Assembly (NCBI GenBank): GCA_937996595.1
Contig: CALKVC010000232.1
Coordinates: 1 to 25,840 of the forward strand
Length of the DNA stretch: 25,840 nucleotides
Source of the DNA: an uncultured Chitinophagaceae bacterium
GTDB lineage: Bacteria > Bacteroidota > Bacteroidia > Chitinophagales > Chitinophagaceae
Reading direction: 5' to 3'
The notes under the pieces were generated by a model. That model saw nothing but the letters and a program-made list of their open reading frames with translations. It was not told where the DNA came from and did not search any database. Below, piece by piece: positions 15,614 through 22,671 of this stretch. The number at the start of each line of letters is the position of its first letter. The stretch's first letter is position 1. The position numbers and the translations under genes were made by a program.

Positions 15614-16309
15614 ATGTTAAGGAAATCAATTTTGCTGCCATTATTGCTGGTAACCGTTACCGGTATGTTGCAGGCGCAGGACATAAACCAGCTGGTGGCT
15701 AATGCCAAAGCAAAGCTTGGTAAGGTGAATGATTATGAAGCAAAGGGCAGGATGAAGACTAATGTCACTTTCCTGAAAGTTCCCGTAGCCAATGTGAAAG
15801 TATATTTTAAAGCACCTTCCAGGATGAAGATAAAGAGTGAAAAAGGGGTTTCTTTCGTTCCCAAAGGAGCGGTGAGCATCAACGCCGGCGGAGCGCTGGG
15901 AGGAAATGGTTATACCATCATTGATGCCGGTACAGACAAAGTGGGGAATACTTTGGTACGGGTGGCGAAATTGTTACCGCTGGATGAAAACAGTGAAGTG
16001 GTTTTATCTACCGTCTATATTGATCCGATTACAAGCCTCATCCTTAAATCGAGGACTACCACCAAAGAAAACGGCACATTTGAACTGGAAATGACTTTTA
16101 GCAGGTATGCGGAATTTGCTTTGCCGGATAAAGTGATTTTTTCTTTCAATACCAAGGATTATAAACTGCCCAAAGGGGTAACCTTCGATTTTGATGATGG
16201 TAGTACGGTAACGCAGGCAAATAAGGAGAAGCAAAAGAAAGGAAGAGCGGAAATAACATTCAGTAATTACATCATTAATAAAGGGGTATCCGACGAAGTG
16301 TTCAGGTAA
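15614..16309 (+). CDS. LolA-like periplasmic protein
   Basis: 231 residues. Signal peptide to about residue 22 (GMLQAQ). The mature part has the LolA/LppX-type unclosed beta-barrel pattern: an N-terminal helix (INQLVANAKAKLGKVNDYEA), strands typified by VKVYFKAPSRMKIK, a middle STVYIDPITSLILKSR segment and a late SRYAEFALPDKVIFSF segment. Family members carry lipids or lipoproteins through the periplasm. It starts 13 nt after the permease stop and is very likely co-transcribed, so it may receive a hydrophobic substrate exported by the ABC pair. It is not the general LolA unless the genome lacks another copy. The gene converges on pdxA with 26 nt between stops. Confidence 0.82.
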   Translation: MLRKSILLPLLLVTVTGMLQAQDINQLVANAKAKLGKVNDYEAKGRMKTNVTFLKVPVANVKVYFKAPSRMKIKSEKGVSFVPKGAVSINAGGALGGNGYTIIDAGTDKVGNTLVRVAKLLPLDENSEVVLSTVYIDPITSLILKSRTTTKENGTFELEMTFSRYAEFALPDKVIFSFNTKDYKLPKGVTFDFDDGSTVTQANKEKQKKGRAEITFSNYIINKGVSDEVFR

Positions 16310-16335
16310 AAAACATGTTAATGGGAACTGCCCCG

Positions 16336-17427
16336 TCATTCATCTATCTTCTCATCTACAGCATTGGCAATAACTGACCGGCTGATATTCTTTAACGGGT
16401 TGCTGTGCTGCTGGTCGTATTCACTCCTGTTGTGGATGATATCGATGCATTTGTATAACGCTTCCCGCAGCGATGCTTCATCTGCAATTCCCTTTCCGGC
16501 TATGTCAAAGGCAACACCATGATCGGGAGAAGTGCGCACCACTTTTAGTCCGGCCGTAAAATTAACACCTTCTCCTGTTGCAAGAGATTTAAAAGGAATG
16601 AGTCCCTGGTCGTGGTACATGGCCAGCACTGCATCAAACTTCTCATGTTGCCCACGGGCAAAAAAAGCATCTGCAGGGTATGGGCCAAAGCAAAATACAT
16701 CTTTTTGTTTGGCGTCTTTGATGGCTGGTTTTATGATTGATTCCTCTTCTTTTCCAATAAGGCCCTCATCACCTGCATGCGGGTTAAGCGCCAAAACGGC
16801 AATCCTTGGTTTATTAAGCAGGAAGTCTCTTTTCAAAGACTGGTTCATCAGTTGAAGCTTGCTAACAATAGCTTCCCGGGTAATATTGGCTGCTACATCT
16901 TTTACGGCTACATGTTCGCTCAATAAAGCCACTTTAAGGTTATCGGCAACCATGAACATCACTACATCACCGGCCCCGAAAAAGTTTTTAAGGAATGGTG
17001 TATGGCCTGAGAATTTAAAACTGTCTGACTGGATATTCTTTTTATGAATAGGAGCCGTAACCAGCCCGTCTATCTTGCCGCTTTTTAAAGCTTCCGCTGC
17101 CATGAACAGGCTGATAGAAGCATACTTTCCGCCTGTATCATTCAATATACCGGGAGTAACAGGGATATCTTCTTCCCAGCAATTGAACACATTTACCTGT
17201 TTTGGGTTCAACCGGGTAGAATCTTTTACGATGGAACTGTTGATATTGATATCTGCCATCGATTTCCGGTAGAAATTAATCACTTTATTGTTTCCAAAAA
17301 CAACCGGGATACACAGGTCAAGGATCCTGCTGTCACTTAATGTTTTAATGATAACCTCTATACCGATTCCGTTGATATCTCCGCAACTGAAACCAATCAC
17401 CGGTCTTTTTTCAACATTTGTATGCAT
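16336..17427 (-). CDS. pdxA: 4-hydroxythreonine-4-phosphate dehydrogenase
   Basis: 363 residues. It oxidises 4-phosphohydroxy-L-threonine with NAD(P)+ on the DXP-dependent route to pyridoxal 5'-phosphate. Visible motifs are GDINGIGIEV (16-25), FSGHTPF (139-145), and the divalent-metal histidines His172 (LLSEHVAVKDV), His217 (NPHAGDEGLIG) and His272 (MYHDQG), with RTSPDHGVAFDIAGKG near 298-313. These correspond to the three His ligands of E. coli PdxA. Bacteroidota pdxA is normally near-standalone, and here no pdxJ is adjacent. It reads toward the LolA-like gene and is divergent from the phosphatase gene. Confidence 0.96.
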   Translation of the reverse strand: MHTNVEKRPVIGFSCGDINGIGIEVIIKTLSDSRILDLCIPVVFGNNKVINFYRKSMADININSSIVKDSTRLNPKQVNVFNCWEEDIPVTPGILNDTGGKYASISLFMAAEALKSGKIDGLVTAPIHKKNIQSDSFKFSGHTPFLKNFFGAGDVVMFMVADNLKVALLSEHVAVKDVAANITREAIVSKLQLMNQSLKRDFLLNKPRIAVLALNPHAGDEGLIGKEEESIIKPAIKDAKQKDVFCFGPYPADAFFARGQHEKFDAVLAMYHDQGLIPFKSLATGEGVNFTAGLKVVRTSPDHGVAFDIAGKGIADEASLREALYKCIDIIHNRSEYDQQHSNPLKNISRSVIANAVDEKIDE

Positions 17428-17538
17428 GCTTTGTGTTTAAACTATGTAAAAATACAACTTCCGAATGTAATAACAGGTAAATAGACAATGCTTTACAACA
17501 GTACCTGGTTTATAAAATTCTGAAATCTGCCCTGCTGA

Positions 17539-17568
17539 TTTTTTCCGGTATCTTTTTAGCGGAAAAAA
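17539..17568 (+). terminator. Stem-loop in the pdxA/phosphatase divergent region
   Basis: TTTTTTCCG (17539-17547) pairs with CGGAAAAAA (17560-17568) around a 12-nt loop, and the plus strand continues CCTTATTTTTATAT. The shape is terminator-like on the plus strand, but the gene downstream (17628) starts soon after and no gene lies upstream on that strand. It may be an attenuator in the phosphatase leader or the end of a small RNA. Confidence 0.4.
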
Positions 17569-17627
17569 CCTTATTTTTATATAGATGCAGTGCGTTATCT
17601 ACCTGTATATGCATAAATCTTTGCAAT

Positions 17628-20600
17628 ATGAAAAAGTACCTTCCGTTCATCCTGTTTTCCATTCTGATTTTTATAGCGCTTCATGGTAAGGCGGATGATA
17701 TATGGATACCTTTTGGACAAAATGGAGTGAACCCGCCGATATGGAAATATAAAGGCGGAGGTACCAATCTGGATGCCGTTTCCTGGAAAACACTTGCATA
17801 TGCTGAACCAGGATGGGTTAGCGGCGGATCTGCATTGGGGTTCGGATCCAGTGCGCCGGTGCGTAATACAGCCATACCCGAAAATAATTCCGCAGGCGGC
17901 GGGGGCGCATCAGGAGCACGTTACCCAACTTTGTATTTCAGGAAGGTTATTAATATACCGGACCTTTCTGTGTATGCGAATTTCCTGCTCAGGACAAAAT
18001 TTGATGACGGGATCGTGGTTTGGATCAATGGTGTTCAGGCATATATTAATAATATAGCTGCATCGCCTTCCTATTCCACATTGGCAACAACTGCTATCGC
18101 CAACAACGGGGCAGATATTTACAGCAGCACGTTGAACAATTCTTTATTTGTAACCGGGGAAAATATTATTGCGGTTGAAATACATCAAAGTGCCTTAAAT
18201 AGTTCAGACTTGTTTTTCGACCTTGAACTTACCGGTATTCATCTGGCCCAACCGGCTGATGTGCAGTTTTTCCCGTTTGGACAGAACCTGGCCGGTGCAC
18301 CGGCATGGAAATACAAAGGTGGCGGTACCAACCTGGATGCCGTTGCCTGGAAAGACCTGGCTTATGCTGAGCCATCATGGGTTACGGGAAATGCAGCACT
18401 GGGATTTGGAACCAATCCACCAGTTAGAAATACAGCGATTCCTGAAAATACATCGGCAGGCGGCGGTGGAACTTCCGGTGCCAGGTATCCGACCATGTAT
18501 TTCAGGAAACTGGTGAATGTGCCAGATCCAAACATATTTGCAAATTTCAGGATACGGGCAAAATTTGATGACGGGATTGTTATATGGATCAACGGAGTAG
18601 AAGCTTTCCGAAACAATATCAATGCAAACCCGTCCTATGCCAGTTTAGCCAATACGGCCATTGCCAATAACGGGGCAGATATATATACTGGCTTTGTATC
18701 AAAAAACATGTTCAATGCAGGTGACAATATCATAGCTGTAGAAGTGCACCAGAATTCAATTACCAGCAGCGACCTGTTTTTCGATATGGAACTTACGGGG
18801 ATAGGATCCTCCATCAGCTCGTTAACCCGTGGCCCGTATTTGCAGGTGGGAAAAGAAGATTCCATCACCATACGCTGGCGGACCGATTTACCAACCGATT
18901 CAAAAGTTACCTGGGGTTTTTCTTATGGAAATTATCCCAATTCAAAAGTTTTAAGCGAGTTGACTACAGAGCACATCGTTCGTATTGGCGGGTTAACGGC
19001 AGACAGGAAATACTGGTATACCATTGGCAGCACAACGCAAACATTGCAATCTGCCGGTTCCAATTATTTTTTAACCTTACCACGTGCCAATACGCCCCGT
19101 AAATTGCGGTTCCTGGCTTTGGGCGATTGTGGCAATGCTTCCGCCAACCAGGTAAATGTTAAGAATACTTTTCTTGAATTCAACGGAAACAATGATGTGG
19201 ATGCCATGATATTGCTCGGCGATAATGCATATAACTCCGGTACAGATGAAGAATACCAGGCCAAGTTCTTTGATATATACAAAGATGATATTTTACGAAA
19301 TATAAAACTTTACCCGGCTCCCGGAAACCATGATTATGGAAACACTACTGCCAATACCGGGTTAAGGAATTTGCCCTATCACCAGATTTTTAATGTGCCG
19401 ATGGCCGGCGAAATAGGTGGCGTACCGTCTGGTGTAACCAATTACTATTCATTCAATATTGGCGATGTGCATTTCATTTCCCTGGATTCATATGGAAAGG
19501 ATGATGCCAATACAACCTACATGTATGATACCAGCGGCGCGCAGGCCACCTGGCTGAAAGCTGACCTGGCGGCCAATACAAAGAAATGGACCGTTGCGTA
19601 TTTCCATCATCCGCCGTATACAAAAACCAGCCATACATCTGATACCGAAACGGACCTGATAGCCATACGGGAAAGGTTTGTGCGCATCCTTGAACGTAAC
19701 GGGGTTGACCTGGTGCTTTGCGGGCATTCGCACGGTTATGAAAGAAGTTATCTCCTTAAAGGGTTTTACAACACCTATGCCAGCCCGTTATTGGATGCAA
19801 ATTTTAATTCATCCACACATACGGCCACCGGAAACCTGCAAAATGCGAAGTATGACGGAACAGCCAATTCCTGTGCCTATGCATACAATTCCGGTAAGTA
19901 TAACCATGGTTCCATGTACATAGTTTCCGGCTCTGCGGGGCAGATTGGCGGAACAACGGCCGGTTACCCGCAAAACTGCATGTACTATTCGGATGTTACG
20001 AATGGCGGCTGTTTGTATTTTGAAGTGGACAGCAACCGGCTGGATGTGAAATTCATTTCGTATGCAACTGCTCCAACTCCGGTGATACGCGACCAGTTCA
20101 CTATTTTCAAGGATGTGAATAAAGTGCAGGATATCATCATTCGCCCGAATACAGCGCTTACGCTGAGTGCATCCTGGCGGGGCACTTACCTGTGGCCAAA
20201 TAACGGTTCCGCCACCACGCAGGGGGTTTCTGTAAACACATCAACAGTGGGTGATTATGATTATATAGTGCGTGACGCAAACAATTGTATACGCGATTCA
20301 TTTCACGTGATTGTAACTCTCCCGTTGCCGGTTACGGCAGGTTCTTTTACAGCAACTCCTGTTGATGATATCGTACAGCTCAAATGGTCTACTGAACAGG
20401 AAGTGAATAACAGGTTCTTTACGGTTGAAAAGTCAATTGACGGGCGAAACTATTCATTCCTTGGTAATGTAGATGCTGCGGGTAATTCAACAGTTACCAG
20501 GCACTACCAGCTAAAAGACATTCATCCGTCATATGGTTTAAACTATTACCGGTTATCCCAAACAGATATGGATGGCCAGCGCAGGACTATCGAAGTGAAG

Positions 20601-20867
20601 CGGGTGAACTTCAAAAGCCCGAAAGGGTTTCATATGAAAGTACAGCCAGGGGGTAACGGCCTGCTGGATGTAACCGTATATGATCAGGATATGGGGGTTG
20701 TTAACCTGGAAGTAATCGACATAACCGGCCGGAAAGTGAAGGCGGAATCATTTTATACTAGTTCGCAAACACATCATCATACCCTGCAGCTTTTGAAAGC
20801 AGTGTATATCATTAAACTTACAAATGGCAAGGGTAAATCAATCAGCAGGAAAGTGACCGTTGAATAG
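17628..20867 (+). CDS. Secreted purple acid phosphatase-like metallophosphoesterase with T9SS sorting domain
   Basis: 1079 residues. Signal peptide to about residue 22. Two tandem ~188-residue beta modules follow (about 27-211 and 215-399). Next is a purple acid phosphatase N-terminal Fn3-like domain (TRGPYLQVGKEDSITIRWRT). The metallophosphoesterase domain has GDCG (499-502), GDNAY (D532, conserved Tyr), GNHD (566-569), FHHPPY (659 onward) and GHSHGYE (699-705), all the metal ligands of the family. Further on are an Ig-like domain (~825-895), an Fn3-like domain, and a C-terminal type IX secretion type A sorting domain ending SRKVTVE. It would hydrolyse extracellular phosphoesters at the surface after export through the T9SS. 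The gene lies between pdxA and rsmA. Confidence 0.93.
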   Translation: MKKYLPFILFSILIFIALHGKADDIWIPFGQNGVNPPIWKYKGGGTNLDAVSWKTLAYAEPGWVSGGSALGFGSSAPVRNTAIPENNSAGGGGASGARYPTLYFRKVINIPDLSVYANFLLRTKFDDGIVVWINGVQAYINNIAASPSYSTLATTAIANNGADIYSSTLNNSLFVTGENIIAVEIHQSALNSSDLFFDLELTGIHLAQPADVQFFPFGQNLAGAPAWKYKGGGTNLDAVAWKDLAYAEPSWVTGNAALGFGTNPPVRNTAIPENTSAGGGGTSGARYPTMYFRKLVNVPDPNIFANFRIRAKFDDGIVIWINGVEAFRNNINANPSYASLANTAIANNGADIYTGFVSKNMFNAGDNIIAVEVHQNSITSSDLFFDMELTGIGSSISSLTRGPYLQVGKEDSITIRWRTDLPTDSKVTWGFSYGNYPNSKVLSELTTEHIVRIGGLTADRKYWYTIGSTTQTLQSAGSNYFLTLPRANTPRKLRFLALGDCGNASANQVNVKNTFLEFNGNNDVDAMILLGDNAYNSGTDEEYQAKFFDIYKDDILRNIKLYPAPGNHDYGNTTANTGLRNLPYHQIFNVPMAGEIGGVPSGVTNYYSFNIGDVHFISLDSYGKDDANTTYMYDTSGAQATWLKADLAANTKKWTVAYFHHPPYTKTSHTSDTETDLIAIRERFVRILERNGVDLVLCGHSHGYERSYLLKGFYNTYASPLLDANFNSSTHTATGNLQNAKYDGTANSCAYAYNSGKYNHGSMYIVSGSAGQIGGTTAGYPQNCMYYSDVTNGGCLYFEVDSNRLDVKFISYATAPTPVIRDQFTIFKDVNKVQDIIIRPNTALTLSASWRGTYLWPNNGSATTQGVSVNTSTVGDYDYIVRDANNCIRDSFHVIVTLPLPVTAGSFTATPVDDIVQLKWSTEQEVNNRFFTVEKSIDGRNYSFLGNVDAAGNSTVTRHYQLKDIHPSYGLNYYRLSQTDMDGQRRTIEVKRVNFKSPKGFHMKVQPGGNGLLDVTVYDQDMGVVNLEVIDITGRKVKAESFYTSSQTHHHTLQLLKAVYIIKLTNGKGKSISRKVTVE
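17706..18801 (+). repeat. Intragenic tandem duplication in the phosphatase gene
   Basis: Two ~564-nt units encode near-identical modules: residues ~27-211 (start WIPFGQNG) and ~215-399 (start FFPFGQNL). Long stretches match, such as WKYKGGGTNLDAV, PVRNTAIPEN, SGARYPT, FDDGIV and ANNGADIY. The high residue identity suggests a recent duplication or conversion within the gene. The units look like jelly-roll beta-sandwich modules, with possible sugar binding. Confidence 0.85.
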
Positions 20868-20925
20868 GTTGATTCACTAATAACCAATGAATGAAATCAC
20901 TTCTTTTTCCGGAGGTGGTTTTCAT

Positions 20926-20933
20926 TAACTTTG
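20926..20933 (+). promoter_or_regulatory. TAnnTTTG -7 element of rsmA
   Basis: TAACTTTG, an exact consensus match, ending 7 nt before the rsmA ATG. No good TTG -33 box is present, though TTC lies at about the right distance. The spacing predicts a leaderless or very short-leader mRNA. Confidence 0.5.
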
Positions 20934-20940
20934 CAGCGAT

Positions 20941-21693
20941 ATGTATACGGTAAAAAAATCGCTGGGCCAGCATTTTCTCAAAGATGAAGCCGTAATTGAT
21001 AAGATTGTAGCTGCGTTGCACGAACACCCTTTCAGCAACCTGCTGGAAGTTGGGCCGGGAACCGGGGCATTAACAAAACACCTGCTAAACATCCCAAACA
21101 TACATTTTAAGGCAGTGGAACTGGATGATGAAAAAGTGGATTACCTGGAAAAGCATTTCCCTTCATTAAAAGGCCGTATAATTCATCAAAGTTTCCTGGA
21201 AATGGATAAACCTTTTGAGGAACCGTTTACCGTTATTGGAAATTTTCCTTATAACATTTCAACTCAAATCCTGTTCAGGGTGTTAGACTGGAAGGAAGAT
21301 GTGCCGGTAGTAATCGGGATGTTCCAGAAAGAAGTGGCAGAGCGTGCAGCGTCTGGCCCGGGTAATAAGGTCTATGGTGTGCTCAGTGTATTAATACAGG
21401 CATATTATGATGTTGAATACCTGTTTGACGTATTACCCGGCAGTTTCAATCCCCCGCCAAAGATCAACAGCGGGGTGATCAGGCTTACCAGGAAAAAAGA
21501 GTCTTTGAATATGAAATCGGCCCGGTCCTACAACCTGCTGGTAAAAACGGCCTTTAACCAGCGCCGTAAGACATTACGAAACGCAGTAAAAGGACTGTTT
21601 GAACCCGAAATGCTGCAGGATGAAATGTTTAATTTGCGTGCAGAAGCATTGAGTATCCATGATTTTGCATCATTAACCTTTAAAATGAGATAA
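20941..21693 (+). CDS. rsmA: 16S rRNA dimethyladenosine transferase RsmA (KsgA)
   Basis: 250 residues. It dimethylates the two adjacent adenines in the 3'-end hairpin of 16S rRNA using S-adenosylmethionine, a late step of small-subunit maturation. Features are the N-terminal KKSLGQHFL, motif I LLEVGPGTG (34-42), ELD for the ribose-binding acidic residue (60-62), and the catalytic NFPYNIS (101-107). The C-terminal domain holds FNQRRKTLRN. Length and motifs are standard. The stop is followed after 1 nt by the next gene's ATG, so the two are translationally coupled. Confidence 0.97.
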   Translation: MYTVKKSLGQHFLKDEAVIDKIVAALHEHPFSNLLEVGPGTGALTKHLLNIPNIHFKAVELDDEKVDYLEKHFPSLKGRIIHQSFLEMDKPFEEPFTVIGNFPYNISTQILFRVLDWKEDVPVVIGMFQKEVAERAASGPGNKVYGVLSVLIQAYYDVEYLFDVLPGSFNPPPKINSGVIRLTRKKESLNMKSARSYNLLVKTAFNQRRKTLRNAVKGLFEPEMLQDEMFNLRAEALSIHDFASLTFKMR

Positions 21694-21694
21694 A

Positions 21695-22540
21695 ATGAGA
21701 TTTGTGTTTGCTTCCCTGGCCATCGTATCAATGGCAGCCTGTTATACACCCAGGTTTGCCTATAGCCCAACGGCCCATAATGTACCTGTACTTACTGAGA
21801 AAAATGACAGTAAGCTGGCTTTCAATTATTCAACCAATGCCGATGCCAGGTCTACCGAAAACAGTTATGACCGGAACAGGGCCAATGGGGCAGATATCCA
21901 GGCTGCATATGCAATTACACCGCATGTGGGCGTTCAGGCAAGTTATTTTACCCGGAAAGAAACAACCTATGATAATTCTGCCGACTTTGGTTTCGACAGC
22001 AGTGTAATCAGGTATAAAAGAAACCTGTTTGAATTAGGCGCCGGATATTTCACACCCATAAACGACAGTAAAAAAGTGATGTTCCAGGTGTTTGGCGGAA
22101 TCGGCTTTGGCCGTTTTACTTTTAACGACAACGGTAAAGACAATAATCAACTGCCATATTACCGCTACCACAATGCAGATATATTCAAGTATTACCTGGA
22201 ACCTGCCATCAGTTTCCGCAGCAGGGAAGTTTTTGCTGCTTCATTGTCTACCAGGTTCAGCGTAGTTAAATTCAGGAATATTCAAACCAATTATACCCAG
22301 GTAGAGAAACAGGATTATAAGCTGGATAGCATCAACAGGTATTCAAGCATATTTTTTGAACCCGCTTTTGTCAATTCATATGGGTTGAATAATTTGCCCG
22401 GCATACGGTTAGAATACCAGCTTGGTCTCAGTTTCCTGATGAGCCGACAGATAATGGATTACCGGACTTTCAATTTTTCAATCGGTTTGCTGTTCGACAT
22501 ACCTAAACTGATTAAAGGTATCAACCGGCAAAAGGATTAA
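21695..22540 (+). CDS. Outer-membrane lipoprotein, beta-barrel-like
   Basis: 281 residues. The signal ends SMAACYTP, so Cys16 is the likely lipid-modified residue. The mature part has repeated amphipathic strands (IQAAYAITPHVGVQASYF, ELGAGYFTPI, VFGGIGFGRFTF, RLEYQLGLSFLM, FNFSIGLLFDI) that resemble an outer-membrane beta-barrel or autotransporter-like structure in Bacteroidota. Function unknown. It starts 1 nt after the rsmA stop, and a direct repeat AAAATGAGAT spans the junction. Coupling to a ribosome maturation gene is odd for a surface protein and may only reflect chromosomal packing. Confidence 0.82.
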   Translation: MRFVFASLAIVSMAACYTPRFAYSPTAHNVPVLTEKNDSKLAFNYSTNADARSTENSYDRNRANGADIQAAYAITPHVGVQASYFTRKETTYDNSADFGFDSSVIRYKRNLFELGAGYFTPINDSKKVMFQVFGGIGFGRFTFNDNGKDNNQLPYYRYHNADIFKYYLEPAISFRSREVFAASLSTRFSVVKFRNIQTNYTQVEKQDYKLDSINRYSSIFFEPAFVNSYGLNNLPGIRLEYQLGLSFLMSRQIMDYRTFNFSIGLLFDIPKLIKGINRQKD

Positions 22541-22603
22541 TGGAATGCTTGTATTTGGGTAAATGATATTTAATGGCTCCCGTAAATGACTGTAATTTTT
22601 TCT

Positions 22604-22631
22604 GCATGGGAAAAAATGTATTTTTACATGC
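22604..22631. other. Stem-loop upstream of icmF
   Basis: GCATG (22604-22608) and CATGC (22627-22631) enclose AAAAA and TTTTT arms around a 5-nt loop, about 40 nt before the icmF ATG. No T-run follows it, so it is a poor terminator. It might act in the leader or as an operator. Confidence 0.35.
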
Positions 22632-22671
22632 TGATACCAGTCTCTTAAGTAAATAATTTTAATCAGTTTTC

